NCBI RefSeq assembly: GCF_001541225.1 | Contig: NZ_LMTS01000148.1 | Span: 17,675 to 81,674 of the forward strand | Source of the DNA: Variovorax sp. WDL1 | GTDB taxonomy: Bacteria; Pseudomonadota; Gammaproteobacteria; Burkholderiales; Burkholderiaceae_C | DNA length: 64,000 nucleotides | Reading direction: 5' to 3' | Part shown: positions 37,426 to 46,600 of the stretch, one piece after another | Layout: each line of letters starts with the position of its first letter | How positions within the stretch are numbered: position 1 is the stretch's first letter | Position numbers and translations under genes: made by a program | Notes under the pieces: generated by a model | What the model saw: the letters and a program-made list of their open reading frames with translations, nothing else | The model's database searches: none | Told to the model about the DNA's origin: nothing

Positions 37426-37746
37426 TCAGATGCCGAGCTCGCCGCCGCCCGCCTGCGCCCAGTCGAAATACCTCGACGCGGAGGCACCGCAACGCTGTAT
37501 GTGCTGCGCCTTTTTCTGCTGGATGACCTCGGCAAGAAAAGCCGCGTCATAGGACTTCAGCAAATGCGGCTGGTGCGTCTGCAAGTAGTGGCAGATGCGC
37601 TCGGCCGGGTCCCTGCTCGCGCCCATCAGCGCCTCGTAGGTCCGGCTGTCCCAGTGCCACCGCAAGCCCAATTCATAGAACGCGGCGTTGTAGGCATTGC
37701 GCTCCACTTCGTCATTCCGGTATTGAATTGGCAAATCATTGATCAT
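37426..37746 (-). CDS. Hypothetical protein at the head of the sucCD operon
   Basis: A 106-aa soluble protein of balanced composition ([30 protein letters not shown]..., ending [14 protein letters not shown]). Family not recognised. A strong AGGAG lies six nt before the ATG. It has an AT-rich upstream region with nested inverted repeats, suggesting that the operon's main promoter is here. A regulatory or small accessory role is possible. Confidence 0.75.
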   Translation of the reverse strand: MINDLPIQYRNDEVERNAYNAAFYELGLRWHWDSRTYEALMGASRDPAERICHYLQTHQPHLLKSYDAAFLAEVIQQKKAQHIQRCGASASRYFDWAQAGGGELGI

Positions 37747-37904
37747 GACCTTCTCCTGTGAATTGAATGCCGTCGTCAGCTCGATTGAATATTCACGGCA
37801 TGTTCAAAATGTAGAAGTACTGATCAATAAATAACAGTGAAACTATTTTATTGATTGCATTTGCTGGAGGTTATGGATGGGGCGCGCAAGAAGCCGCTTG
37901 CGCG
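37747..37904. promoter_or_regulatory. AT-rich control region with nested inverted repeats
   Basis: This stretch is much more AT-rich than its surroundings. ATGCCGT (37767-37773) pairs with ACGGCAT (37795-37801) around a GAATATTC palindrome (37787-37794). ATCAATAAA (37823-37831) pairs with TTTATTGAT (37847-37855). CGCGCAAG (37883-37890) pairs with CTTGCGCG (37897-37904) in a stable 8-bp hairpin just past the frc1 stop. The first two look like operators upstream of the sucCD operon; the last is a possible terminator of frc1. Confidence 0.55.
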
Positions 37905-37930
37905 GCCTGCCGAGGCTCAGCCCGCGCTGC

Positions 37931-39178
37931 TCAGATCACGCCCTCCTGCCGCAGCATCGCCAGGTCGTCCGTGCCGTAGCCCAGCTGCCGCAGCACTTCC
38001 TCGGTGTGCTCGCCCAAGAGCGGCGAGCGCGTCACCTCGGTCGGACTGTCCGACAGCTTGATGGGATTGCCGACGGTCAGGTACTTCCCCCGTGTCGGGT
38101 GCTCGACCTCGACGATGGTGCCGCTCTCGCGCAGCGATTCGTCCGCAGCGATCTCTTTCATGGAGAGGATCGGCCCGCAGGGAATGTCGTACTGGTTGAG
38201 GATCTCCATGGCCTCGAACTTGTCCTTGGTCATGGTCCACTGCTCGATGCGCGCGAAGATCGGCTTCAGGTGCAGCAGGCGCGCGGCCGGCGTGGCGTAG
38301 GCCTCGTCGTTGATCCAGCCCTCCTCGCCGATCACCTTGCACACCGCCGGCCAGACCGCGGCCTGGGTGATGAAGTAGATGTAGGCGTTGGGATCGGTCT
38401 CCCAGCCCTTGCAGCGCAGGATGGAGCCCGGCTGGCCACCGCCCGAGGCGTTGCCGGCGCGCGGCACCGCGTCGCCGAACTTGCCGTCGGGGTACTGCGG
38501 GTATTCGTGCAGGGTGCCGGTGCGCTCCAGGCGCTGCTGGTCGCGCATCTTCACGCGGCAGAGGTTGAGCACGGCGTCCTGCATCGGCGCCAGCACCTTC
38601 TGGCCGCGCCCGGTGGTGTTGCGCTGGTAGAGCGCCGCCATGATGCCGAGCGCCAGGTGCAGGCCGGTCCCGCTGTCGCCGATCTGCGCGCCGGTGACGA
38701 CCGGCGGGCCGTCCTCGAAACCGGTGGTCGACGCCGCGCCGCCGGCGCACTGGGCGACGTTCTCGTACACCTTGCAGTCGGCGTACTTGCCCGGCCCGAA
38801 GCCCTTGACCGAGGCCACGATCATGCGCGGGTTGAGGTCCTGGATATGGCTCCAGGTGATGCCCATGCGGTCGAGTGCGCCGGGCGCGAAGTTCTCGACC
38901 AGCACGTCGCAGGTCTTGATCAGCGTGTCGAGCACCTGCTTGCCCTTGGGCTTCTTGGTGTCCAGCGTGATCGAGCGCTTGTTGTGGTTCAGCATCGTGA
39001 AGTAGAGGCTGTCCACGCCCGGAATGTCGCGCAGCTGGCCGCGCGTCGCGTCGCCCTCGCCCGCGCGCTCGACCTTGATCACGTCGGCGCCGAACCAGGC
39101 CAGCAATTGGGTGCACGTGGGGCCGGACTGCACGTGGGTGAAATCCAGGATGCGGACGCCTTCGAGGGCCTTGCTCAT
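37931..39178 (-). CDS. Formyl-CoA:oxalate CoA-transferase-like (class III), copy 1
   Basis: A 415-aa class III CoA-transferase (CaiB/Frc family). The catalytic Asp is D168 ([10 protein letters not shown]), equivalent to Asp169 of Oxalobacter Frc. Two Frc positions differ. The Trp48 position is Gln (TRGQLR), and the glycine loop reads SGGGQ instead of GGGGQ. It is near-collinear with copy 2 (39747-41006). Substrate could be oxalate with formyl-, acetyl- or succinyl-CoA. It is the last gene of oxc-frc2-PAS-frc1. Confidence 0.9.
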   Translation of the reverse strand: MSKALEGVRILDFTHVQSGPTCTQLLAWFGADVIKVERAGEGDATRGQLRDIPGVDSLYFTMLNHNKRSITLDTKKPKGKQVLDTLIKTCDVLVENFAPGALDRMGITWSHIQDLNPRMIVASVKGFGPGKYADCKVYENVAQCAGGAASTTGFEDGPPVVTGAQIGDSGTGLHLALGIMAALYQRNTTGRGQKVLAPMQDAVLNLCRVKMRDQQRLERTGTLHEYPQYPDGKFGDAVPRAGNASGGGQPGSILRCKGWETDPNAYIYFITQAAVWPAVCKVIGEEGWINDEAYATPAARLLHLKPIFARIEQWTMTKDKFEAMEILNQYDIPCGPILSMKEIAADESLRESGTIVEVEHPTRGKYLTVGNPIKLSDSPTEVTRSPLLGEHTEEVLRQLGYGTDDLAMLRQEGVI

Positions 39179-39188
39179 CGTTTGTCTC

Positions 39189-39614
39189 CTAGGTCTTCGC
39201 TTCGACTTCTGCCAGACGGGCGCGCAGCTTGCGCTCCTCGGCGAAGCGGGCCGTTTCGTCGCGCACGATCGCGACGATACCCGTGACCTTGCGATCCTCG
39301 GAAAACAGCATCGACACGGTGAAGGCGATCGACAGCGTGCGGCCCTCCTTGTGAAGCGCCGGAACGCGCAGCAGGTCGGCGCCGTATTTGGTGATGCCGG
39401 TGGCCATGGTCTTCTGGTAGCCCTCCCAGTGCCGCCCGCGCTGGCGCTCCGGGATGATCAAATCGAGCGAACGACCCAGCGCCTCGGCTTCGGTGAAGCC
39501 GAAGATGCGCTCGGCGGCCCGGTTCCAGAGCACGATCGCGCCCTCGGCGTCGCACACCATGATGGCGTCGCCGGCGCCTTCGACGAGTTGCTTCAGATCG
39601 ATGTTTGATTGCAA
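39189..39614 (-). CDS. Stand-alone PAS-domain protein
   Basis: A 141-aa protein consisting of one PAS domain (residues 5-120: [41 protein letters not shown]) and a short C-terminal helix. No output domain is present. Such proteins sense small molecules, redox state or oxygen, or partner with kinases. It lies between two CoA-transferase genes, 10 bp before frc1, so it may sense an oxalate-pathway compound or redox state. This is unusual and worth testing. Confidence 0.88.
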   Translation of the reverse strand: MQSNIDLKQLVEGAGDAIMVCDAEGAIVLWNRAAERIFGFTEAEALGRSLDLIIPERQRGRHWEGYQKTMATGITKYGADLLRVPALHKEGRTLSIAFTVSMLFSEDRKVTGIVAIVRDETARFAEERKLRARLAEVEAKT

Positions 39615-39687
39615 GCGTATCTCCGGGATTTCAAGCGGACCTGTTCCAGGAACACCGCGGAACCGGCTTTGCCGGGCCGCTGGTGTT

Positions 39688-39737
39688 GCCCCCCGGTGAG
39701 GGGGTGGGCGGCCACACGAAGTGGGCCAACCTGGGGG
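39688..39737. repeat. Interspersed GC hairpin repeat, copy 2
   Basis: Within the 132-bp gap between frc2 and the PAS gene. The order is CCCCCC, GAGGGGG, GGCGGCCACACGAAGTGGG, CTGGGGG. It has the same layout (C-run, G-run, gcg..cgaagtg..tggggg) as 12602-12652, but is diverged. It interrupts the operon spacing and may form an RNA hairpin between the genes. Confidence 0.45.
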
Positions 39738-39746
39738 AGAGCGTTA

Positions 39747-41006
39747 TTACACTGCCTTCGCTTCGCGCAGGTTGATGATCTGCTCCTGGCTGTACCCGAG
39801 CTCGGCCAGCACCTCGTCAGTGTGCTCGCCCAGCAGCGGCGACGGAGTGATCTCCGGCTTCAGGTCGGAGAACTTGATCGGGCTGCCGACGGTGAAATAG
39901 TTGCCGCGTTCCTTGTGGCCCTTCACCTCGACGATCGATCCGCTCTTGCGCAGCGATTCGTCGTGCAGCAGTTCCTTCATTGTGAGCACCGGCGAGCAGG
40001 GGATGTCGAACTTGCGCAGGATGTCCACCGCCTCGAACTTGGTCTTGTCGGCCAGCCAGTCCTCGATGGTCGCGAAGATCGCGGTGATGTGCGGCTGGCG
40101 TGCCTTGGCCGTCATGTAGTCGGGGTCGGTCTTCCACTCGGGCTTGCCGATGGCGTCGCAGATCGGGGCCCAGGCGTGGCCCTGCACCGTGAAGTAGATA
40201 TACGCGTTGGGGTCGGTTTCCCAGCCCTTGCACTTCAGCACCCAGCCCGGCTGGCCGCCGCCGCCGGCATTGCCGCCGCGCGGCACGACGTCGCTGAAGG
40301 TGCCGTGCGGGTACTGCGGGTACTCCTCGAGGTAGCCGAGCCGGTCCAGGCGCAGCTGGTCGCGCATCTTCACACGGCAGAGGTTCAGCACCGCGTCCTG
40401 CATCGCGCAGGCCACGCGCTGGCCCTTGCCGGTCTGCTGGCGGCCGATGATGGCGGTGAGGATGCCGATCGCCAGGTGCATGCCGGTGTTGCTGTCGCCC
40501 AGCGCGGCTGCGCTCACAGTCGGGGGGCCGTCCCAGAAGCCGGTGGTCGATGCCGCACCGCCGGCGCACTGCGCGACGTTCTCGTAGACCTTCAGGTCGT
40601 CATAGTGGTGGCCGTCGCTGAAGCCCTTGACCGAGGCGACGATCATCTTCGGGTTGAGCTCCTGGATGCGCTCCCAGGTGAAGCCCATGCGGTCGAGCGC
40701 GCCGGGGCCGAAGTTCTCGACCAGCACGTCGGATTCGCGGATCAGCTTCTCCAGCACCACCTTGCCTTCCTGCTGCTTGGTGTCCAGCGTCAGCGAGCGC
40801 TTGTTGCTGTTGAGCATGGTGAAGTACAGCGCGTCGACATCCGGAATGTCGCGCAGCTGCGTGCGCGTGACGTCGCCGGAGCCCGGGCGCTCGACCTTGA
40901 TGACATCGGCCCCGAACCAGGCCAGCATCTGCGTGCACGCCGGACCGGCCTGGACGTGGGTGAAGTCGATGATCTTGATGCCGTTGAGGGGTTTGTTGCT
41001 GCTCAT
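39747..41006 (-). CDS. frc: Formyl-CoA:oxalate CoA-transferase, copy 2
   Basis: A 419-aa class III CoA-transferase close to Oxalobacter Frc throughout ([35 protein letters not shown]). The catalytic Asp is D171 (GDSNTGMH) and the GGGGQPGW loop is intact. Trp48 of Frc is Gln here. It transfers CoA from formyl-CoA to oxalate so that Oxc can decarboxylate oxalyl-CoA. It starts 25 bp after the oxc stop, a clear two-gene unit. Confidence 0.93.
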   Translation of the reverse strand: MSSNKPLNGIKIIDFTHVQAGPACTQMLAWFGADVIKVERPGSGDVTRTQLRDIPDVDALYFTMLNSNKRSLTLDTKQQEGKVVLEKLIRESDVLVENFGPGALDRMGFTWERIQELNPKMIVASVKGFSDGHHYDDLKVYENVAQCAGGAASTTGFWDGPPTVSAAALGDSNTGMHLAIGILTAIIGRQQTGKGQRVACAMQDAVLNLCRVKMRDQLRLDRLGYLEEYPQYPHGTFSDVVPRGGNAGGGGQPGWVLKCKGWETDPNAYIYFTVQGHAWAPICDAIGKPEWKTDPDYMTAKARQPHITAIFATIEDWLADKTKFEAVDILRKFDIPCSPVLTMKELLHDESLRKSGSIVEVKGHKERGNYFTVGSPIKFSDLKPEITPSPLLGEHTDEVLAELGYSQEQIINLREAKAV

Positions 41007-41031
41007 GCGATAGCTCCTGTGTTGCCTTGGA

Positions 41032-42819
41032 TTACTTCTTCTTCGCCGCGCTCGGGTTGAGGCTGGTGATGCGGCCGCTCTCGGTGCCGGCGGTCTCGTC
41101 GATGACGGCGTTGATCAGGGTCGGGCGCCCGCAGGCGATGGCCTCGCTCAGGGCCTTTTGCAGCTCTTCCGCGGTGGTGGCGTGCACGCCGACGCCGCCG
41201 AAGGCTTCCATCAGCTTCTCGTAGCGCGCGTCCTTGACGAACACGGTCGGCGCCACGTCGGCGGTGCCGCTGGCGTTCACGTCGGTGCCGCGGTAGACGC
41301 CGTTGTTGTTGAAGACGACGACGCAGACCGGCAGGTTGTAGCGACAGATGGTCTCGACCTCCATGCCGCTGAAGCCGAAGGCGCTGTCGCCCTCGATCGC
41401 GATCACCGGCTTGCCGGTGACCACGGCCGCGGCGACGGCAAAGCCCATGCCGATGCCCATGATCCCCCAGGTGCCCACGTCGAGGCGCTTGCGCGGCTCG
41501 TACATGTCGACGATGCTGCGCGCGAAGTCCAGCGTGTTGGCGCCCTCGTTGACGACGATCGCATCGGGCCGCGCCTTCACCTGGTCGCGGATCACGCTGA
41601 GCGCGCTCTGGAAGTTCATCGGCGATGGGCGCGCGGCCAGCGTGGCCGCCATCTTCGAGAGGTTCTTGTCCTTGCGCTCGGCGATGCCCCCGGTCCAGTC
41701 GGCCGGCGGCTTGGCCCACTGGCCGTCGATGCCCGCGAGCAGCGCCGACACGCAGGAGCCGATGTCGCCGATCACGGGCGCAGCGATCGCGACGTTGCTG
41801 TCGATCTCGGTCGGCGCGATGTCGATCTGGATGAACTGCTTGGCGCCCTTGTCCTGCCCCCAGGTCTTGCCCTTGCCGTGGGACAGCAGCCAGTTGAGCC
41901 GCGCGCCGACCAGCATCACGACGTCGGCTTCCTGCAGCACGTAGGAACGCGCGGCGGCGGCCGACTGCGCATGGGTGTCGGGCAGGAGGCCCTTGGCCAT
42001 CGACATCGGCAGGTAGGGGATGCCGGTCTTCTCGACCAGCGAGCGGATGTCGGCGTCCGCCTGCGCATAGGCCGCCCCCTTGCCCAGCAGGATCAGCGGC
42101 TTCTTCGCTCCCTTGAGCAGATCGAGCGCGCGCTTCACCGCGTCGGGCGCCGGGATCTGGCGCGGGGCCGGGTCGACCACCTTGATGAGCGACTTGCGGC
42201 CGGCCTCGGCATCCATCGTCTGCGCGAACAGCTTGGCCGGCAGGTCCAGGTACACGCCGCCCGGGCGGCCCGAGAGGGCCGAGCGGATCGCCCGCGCGAT
42301 GCCGACACCGATGTCCTCGGCATGCAGCACGCGAAACGCGGCCTTGCACAGCGGCTTGGCGATCGCGAGCTGGTCCATCTCCTCGTAGTCGCCCTGCTGC
42401 AGGTCGACGATCTCGCGCTCGCTGGAGCCGCTGATCAGGATCATCGGGAAGCAGTTGGTGGTTGCGTTGGCCAGCGCGGTCAGGCCGTTGAGGAAGCCGG
42501 GCGCCGACACCGTGAGGCAGATGCCGGGCTTTTGCGTCAGGAAGCCGGCGGCGGCGGCGGCGTTGCCGGCATGCTGCTCGTGGCGAAAGGAGATCACCCG
42601 CATGCCCTCGGCCTGCGCCATGCGCGTGAGGTCGGTGATCGGGATGCCGGGCAGGCCGAAGATGGTGTCGATGTCGTTCAGCTTCAGCGCATCGATCACC
42701 AGGTGGAAGCCGTCGGTCGTCTCGCGGGCCGGCGCATCGTCCGTCATGTTCTTGAGGGTCCGCGCGACCAGCTCGTCGGCGGTCGAGTCGGCCTGTTTGG
42801 CGGTGCTGACTGAGGACAT
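41032..42819 (-). CDS. oxc: Oxalyl-CoA decarboxylase
   Basis: A 595-aa ThDP-dependent enzyme that converts oxalyl-CoA to formyl-CoA and CO2. It matches E. coli/Oxalobacter Oxc over most of its length: [49 protein letters not shown] and the ThDP motif [21 protein letters not shown]. The N-terminus is about 24 residues longer than usual. ATG 42819 is chosen for its AAGGAGAG Shine-Dalgarno; ATG 42747 would give the common length. It is divergent from the Crp/Fnr gene, with an FNR-spaced palindrome between. Confidence 0.96.
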   Translation of the reverse strand: MSSVSTAKQADSTADELVARTLKNMTDDAPARETTDGFHLVIDALKLNDIDTIFGLPGIPITDLTRMAQAEGMRVISFRHEQHAGNAAAAAGFLTQKPGICLTVSAPGFLNGLTALANATTNCFPMILISGSSEREIVDLQQGDYEEMDQLAIAKPLCKAAFRVLHAEDIGVGIARAIRSALSGRPGGVYLDLPAKLFAQTMDAEAGRKSLIKVVDPAPRQIPAPDAVKRALDLLKGAKKPLILLGKGAAYAQADADIRSLVEKTGIPYLPMSMAKGLLPDTHAQSAAAARSYVLQEADVVMLVGARLNWLLSHGKGKTWGQDKGAKQFIQIDIAPTEIDSNVAIAAPVIGDIGSCVSALLAGIDGQWAKPPADWTGGIAERKDKNLSKMAATLAARPSPMNFQSALSVIRDQVKARPDAIVVNEGANTLDFARSIVDMYEPRKRLDVGTWGIMGIGMGFAVAAAVVTGKPVIAIEGDSAFGFSGMEVETICRYNLPVCVVVFNNNGVYRGTDVNASGTADVAPTVFVKDARYEKLMEAFGGVGVHATTAEELQKALSEAIACGRPTLINAVIDETAGTESGRITSLNPSAAKKK

Positions 42820-42891
42820 GTCTCTCCTTGTGCTTGGATATGAAGGGCCGGGGGCCGAGCCACGACTATGATTCGAGGCCAAGCTGCAGCC

Positions 42892-42907
42892 GTTGACCTT
42901 GGTCAAC
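42892..42907. promoter_or_regulatory. FNR-spaced palindrome between oxc and the Crp/Fnr gene
   Basis: GTTGACC-TT-GGTCAAC is a 7-bp inverted repeat with a 2-nt centre. The TTGA...TCAA half-sites are six nt apart, the spacing of FNR/CRP-family sites (TTGAT-N4-ATCAA). It lies 73 bp from the oxc start codon and 66 bp from the regulator's. The same core TTGACC-N2-GGTCAA is found upstream of tctC at 47718-47731. Confidence 0.7.
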
Positions 42908-42972
42908 TTTCCGGAAAACGACACCGGCTCGATGAACCGGCGGTCGTCGCGACATCGAGCAAGACGGGACCC

Positions 42973-43581
42973 ATGACCCTGTTGGAAAACCACCCGGAGA
43001 AAAACATCATTCGTGCCCAGCTCCGGCAGAACATCCTTCTCAAGGACCTGGGCGAGAGCGACCGCGCCGAGCTGGAGTCCCACCTTGCCGTGGTGGACGG
43101 CAACAAGGGCGACTTCCTGCTGCACCAGGGCGTGCGCGAGATGGAGCAGTACTTCATCCTCGACGGCATCCTCAAGCGGGTGGTGAGCAATCCGGCAGGC
43201 AAGGAGATGATCCTTCGCTTCGCCGACGAGCACGACATGGAGACCAGCTACGCCGCGCTGCGGCTCGGTACGCCGACGCCGTACGGCATCGTGTGCGTGA
43301 CCAAGGCGCGGGTGGCCAGCCTGCCCTTGAAGGAGTGGATTGCCTTCCTCGACCGCCACCCCGACACGAAGGAGCTGTTCGAGTTCAGCGTGATGCGCGG
43401 AATGAGCGAGATCATGGCGCACACCATCACGCTGCACCTGCTGGACGCGCCGGGCCGCGTGCACCGCTTCATGCGCAAGCATCCGGAACTGGTGGATCGG
43501 ATTCCGAGCAAGGAACTGGCCTCCTATCTCAATCTGTCGGCCGAGACGCTCAGCCGATTGAAGAAGCGCGGAAAGATCTGA
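42973..43581 (+). CDS. Crp/Fnr-family transcriptional regulator
   Basis: A 202-aa regulator. A cyclic-nucleotide-binding-type sensor domain covers residues 20-120 and a C-terminal winged helix about 160-202 ([26 protein letters not shown]). The recognition helix has the FNR-type ETLSR order (Glu, then Ser-Arg), which reads TTGA half-sites. FNR's N-terminal iron-sulphur cysteines are missing (only one Cys), so it is not an FNR-type oxygen sensor. ATG 42973 is the family start. It diverges from oxc across a matching palindrome and converges 1 bp from the kinase-like/BON gene. Confidence 0.9.
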   Translation: MTLLENHPEKNIIRAQLRQNILLKDLGESDRAELESHLAVVDGNKGDFLLHQGVREMEQYFILDGILKRVVSNPAGKEMILRFADEHDMETSYAALRLGTPTPYGIVCVTKARVASLPLKEWIAFLDRHPDTKELFEFSVMRGMSEIMAHTITLHLLDAPGRVHRFMRKHPELVDRIPSKELASYLNLSAETLSRLKKRGKI

Positions 43582-43582
43582 G

Positions 43583-44419
43583 TCAGGTCTGCTTGGCCGA
43601 GGCGAATCGGCGCGTACCGGTCATCAGTCTCAGTTCGTTGGTCACGCCCGAGACACCGGGCACCGCGGTGGCCACGTGCTCGGCCTGCTCACGCTCCTCG
43701 GCGTCAAGGACGATGCCGCGCAGCCTCACTTCGCCCTGATTCGCCTGGATGGTGATGCTGATGTCCTGCGTCTGCGCATGCTCCTTGAGCGCGGCGCGCA
43801 CGCGCGCCTCGAGCGCCATGTTTGCCAGCAGGGCGCGCGACTCGGGCGTCTCGGCGAATTCCGGGCGTTGCGTCATCAGGCGGATCAGCTCGACGCAGCT
43901 CTCGACCGAGACGCGATCGGTGTTGAGCACCAGGTCGTAGAGCACCGGGTCACCCCACGTCACGCCGAACTGCTCGTGCATGCGCGAAGCGTGCGCGTGG
44001 TCGCTGCGCCGGATCTCGGTCTCGGCGAACTCGGCATCATCGGTGCCGAGGTGGGCCATCAGCCATTCGACGCGCTTCCTGAGCGAACGCGTGACGCGCA
44101 CGCACAGCACGTGCGGCACCGGGCGCAGCAGGCAGGTTGCGCCCCAGCCGCGCAGCACCACGTTGCCGCCGTCGGCCAGCGAGAACACTTCTTCCGCGGT
44201 GTAGAGCGCGACGCTGCGGCGGTCGGTGGTCAGGCGCTCCACCAGGCCGGCCTTGCCGTCGCGCAGCCGGCCGATCAGGCTGGTTGACACCTGCGCCCGG
44301 TCGGCCACGCGCTCGATGGCTTCATGGCGCATCACGGCCAGTCCGAGCGCGTCGGCGAGTTGCAGCGACACGTCCTTGGCAAGGGAACCCATTTCCTGGG
44401 TCATGGCGATGACGGGCAT
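43583..44419 (-). CDS. Cytidylate-kinase-like domain fused to a BON domain
   Basis: A 278-aa protein. Residues 1-190 resemble the cytidylate kinase-like family ([40 protein letters not shown]). The P-loop position reads QEMGSLAKD, lacking the usual GxxGxGK(S/T), so kinase activity is doubtful. Residues about 205-268 are a BON domain ([43 protein letters not shown]), normally a membrane- or phospholipid-associated fold. It follows tctA by 13 bp, placing it in the transporter operon. Function unknown. Confidence 0.85.
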   Translation of the reverse strand: MPVIAMTQEMGSLAKDVSLQLADALGLAVMRHEAIERVADRAQVSTSLIGRLRDGKAGLVERLTTDRRSVALYTAEEVFSLADGGNVVLRGWGATCLLRPVPHVLCVRVTRSLRKRVEWLMAHLGTDDAEFAETEIRRSDHAHASRMHEQFGVTWGDPVLYDLVLNTDRVSVESCVELIRLMTQRPEFAETPESRALLANMALEARVRAALKEHAQTQDISITIQANQGEVRLRGIVLDAEEREQAEHVATAVPGVSGVTNELRLMTGTRRFASAKQT

Positions 44420-44432
44420 GCGGTCTCCTCGA

Positions 44433-45962
44433 TCAGTCCACCGGACGTTCGGCAGCGAACTCGTCAGCTTTTTTTGGCTTGATCATCGCCAGCACTTTCG
44501 AGATCAGCGGCCAGAAGAGCATGGTCAACGCCAGCGTGGTGATGCTCCCCACCAGCGGGTTCGCCCACATGATCCCGATCTCGCCCTGCGAGACCAGCAT
44601 GGCCTGGCGGAAGGAGTCCTCGGCCTTGTCGCCGAGCACCAGGGCCAGCACCAGCGGCGCCAATGGGAAGTCGAGTTTCTTGAAGATGTATCCGACCACG
44701 CCGAAGCCGAGCATGAACCAGATGTCGAGCATCGCGTTGTGCACGGTGTAGGCGCCGATCGCGCAGATCACGATGATCACTGGCGCGATGATCGAGAAGG
44801 GGATACGCAGGATCGAGGCAAACAGCGGCACTGTGCTCAGCACCACGATCAGGCCGACGATGTTGCCCAGGTACATGCTGGCGATCAGGCCCCAGACGAA
44901 GTCCTTCTGCTCGACGAAGAGCAGCGGGCCCGGCTGCAGGCCCCAGATCAGCAGGCCGCCCAGCAGCACCGCCGCGGTCGGCGAGCCCGGGATGCCCAGC
45001 GCCAGCATCGGCAGCAGGGCGCTGGTGCCGGCGGCATGCGCCGCGGTCTCGGGTGCAACCACGCCCTCCATCTCGCCGGTGCCGAACTTGGGACCCTTCT
45101 TCGACATCTTCTTCGCCAGGCCGTAGCTCATGAAGGAGGCCGGCGTCGCGCCTCCGGGCGTGATGCCCATCCAGATGCCGATCAGCGAGCTGCGCAGCGA
45201 GGTGACCCAGTACTGCGGCAGCTGCTTCCAGGTCTGCAGCACCACCTTGGGATCGATCTTGGCGCTCTTGCCGGAGAACTTGAGCCCCTCCTCCATCGAC
45301 AGCAGGATCTCGCCGATGCCGAACAGTCCGATGACCGCGATCAGGAAGTCGAAGCCGCGCATCAGCTCGGGCTGGCCGAAGGTCAGGCGCAGCTGGCCGG
45401 TCACGGTGTCCATGCCGACGCTGGCGAGCGCGAAGCCCAGGGCCATCGAGGCCAGGATCTTGAAGGGCGAGCCCTTCCCCATGCCGACGAAGCTGCAGAA
45501 GGTCAGCAGGTAGACCGCGAAGAACTCGGGCGAACCGAACTTGAGCGCGAACTTGGCCACCAGCGGCGCGAGGAAGGTGATCATCACCACTGCCAGGAAA
45601 GCCCCGACGAAGGAGGAGGTGAAGGCGGTGGTGAGCGCCGCGCCCGCCTTGCCCTGCTGGGCCATCGGGTAGCCGTCGAAGGTGGTGGCCACCGACCAGG
45701 GTTCGCCGGGGATGTTGAAGAGGACGGAGGTGATCGCACCGCCGAACAGCGCACCCCAGTAGATGCACGACAGCATGATGATCGCCGAGGTCGGCGACAT
45801 CGTGAAGGTGAGGGGCAGCAGGATTGCCACGCCGTTGGCGCCGCCCAGGCCGGGCAGCACGCCGATCAGCACACCCAGGATGATCCCGACGAACATCAGC
45901 ACGATGTTCATGGGCGTCAGGATCACGGCGAAGCCCTGCATCAGGGCGCTGATTTCATCCAT
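44433..45962 (-). CDS. tctA: Tripartite tricarboxylate transporter, large membrane subunit TctA
   Basis: A 509-aa inner-membrane protein with about 12 helices and the TctA opening (MQGFAVILTPMNIVLMFVGIILGVLIGVLPGLGGANGVAILLP in parts). Conserved loops are SCIYWGALFGGAITSVLFNIPGEP and GIPGSPTAAVLLGGLLIWGLQPGPLLF. With TctB and the periplasmic TctC it takes up carboxylates using an ion gradient. It starts 21 bp after tctB and is followed by the kinase-like/BON gene. Confidence 0.95.
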   Translation of the reverse strand: MDEISALMQGFAVILTPMNIVLMFVGIILGVLIGVLPGLGGANGVAILLPLTFTMSPTSAIIMLSCIYWGALFGGAITSVLFNIPGEPWSVATTFDGYPMAQQGKAGAALTTAFTSSFVGAFLAVVMITFLAPLVAKFALKFGSPEFFAVYLLTFCSFVGMGKGSPFKILASMALGFALASVGMDTVTGQLRLTFGQPELMRGFDFLIAVIGLFGIGEILLSMEEGLKFSGKSAKIDPKVVLQTWKQLPQYWVTSLRSSLIGIWMGITPGGATPASFMSYGLAKKMSKKGPKFGTGEMEGVVAPETAAHAAGTSALLPMLALGIPGSPTAAVLLGGLLIWGLQPGPLLFVEQKDFVWGLIASMYLGNIVGLIVVLSTVPLFASILRIPFSIIAPVIIVICAIGAYTVHNAMLDIWFMLGFGVVGYIFKKLDFPLAPLVLALVLGDKAEDSFRQAMLVSQGEIGIMWANPLVGSITTLALTMLFWPLISKVLAMIKPKKADEFAAERPVD

Positions 45963-45983
45963 TTCGGGTTCGCTCCGTGAGAT

Positions 45984-46505
45984 TCAGTAGCCGAGGAAGC
46001 GAAGCGGATCGAGCGAGCCCTTGAACAGAGGCACCTTGAACCAGACTTCGAACATGAGAAAGAAGAGCGCGTTGACGGCGAACGCGATGATCGAGCTCTT
46101 CACCCAGGAGTACTTGCCGAGCACCACCATGAAGAGCGCGATGTAGAGCGCCGAGGCGACGTACAGGCCGAGGAAGGTGACGGCCAGCACGTAGACGGTG
46201 GCCGGCACAAGCACCGACAGCACGCGCTTGAGCTGCTCCGAATCGACGAAGACCTCGGTGTTCCTGTTCTTGCCGAGCAGCGCCTGGTAGAGAATGCCGG
46301 CGCCGGAGACGACGATGATCACCCCGATGTAGAAGGGGAAGTAGCCGGCACCGGGACCGTCGGTGGTCCAGCCCGCGCCAAGGCGGCGGCTCTCGAAGAC
46401 CACTCCGAGGCCGATGATCAGCAGGACCGCTGCCACCACCGCCTCGACGATGTTGGTGCGCACGCCGATGCGCACCGGGTTGTCGGAATTCTCGTTGTGC
46501 TCCAT
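45984..46505 (-). CDS. tctB: Tripartite tricarboxylate transporter, small membrane subunit TctB
   Basis: A 173-aa membrane protein with about four helices, matching TctB (AVVAAVLLIIGLGVVFESRRLGAGW; GAGYFPFYIGVIIVVSGAGIL; FEVWFKVPLFKGSLDPLRFLGY). ATG 46505 is the family start; the frame extends upstream as noncoding. It lies 95 bp after tctC. Confidence 0.94.
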   Translation of the reverse strand: MEHNENSDNPVRIGVRTNIVEAVVAAVLLIIGLGVVFESRRLGAGWTTDGPGAGYFPFYIGVIIVVSGAGILYQALLGKNRNTEVFVDSEQLKRVLSVLVPATVYVLAVTFLGLYVASALYIALFMVVLGKYSWVKSSIIAFAVNALFFLMFEVWFKVPLFKGSLDPLRFLGY

Positions 46506-46600
46506 GGAGCCCCCGTCGTGTGTGTCGAGAAGATCGGAGGCGGAACTCCCGCCCTCCACCCGGCCGCGCTGGCGCGCGGCGTTCTGCCGCTCTTCGACGG

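Noticed and set aside
41158..42813. 551-aa plus-strand frame
   Set aside because: Antisense shadow of oxc.
42892..42907. Reading the palindrome as a RutR box
   Set aside because: RutR sites as I recall them are TTGACC-A-N2-T-GGTCAA, with two more nt between half-sites; spacing here fits FNR/CRP, and a Crp/Fnr gene is adjacent.
42973..43581. An oxygen-sensing FNR
   Set aside because: Only one Cys in the whole protein; the 4Fe-4S ligands are absent.
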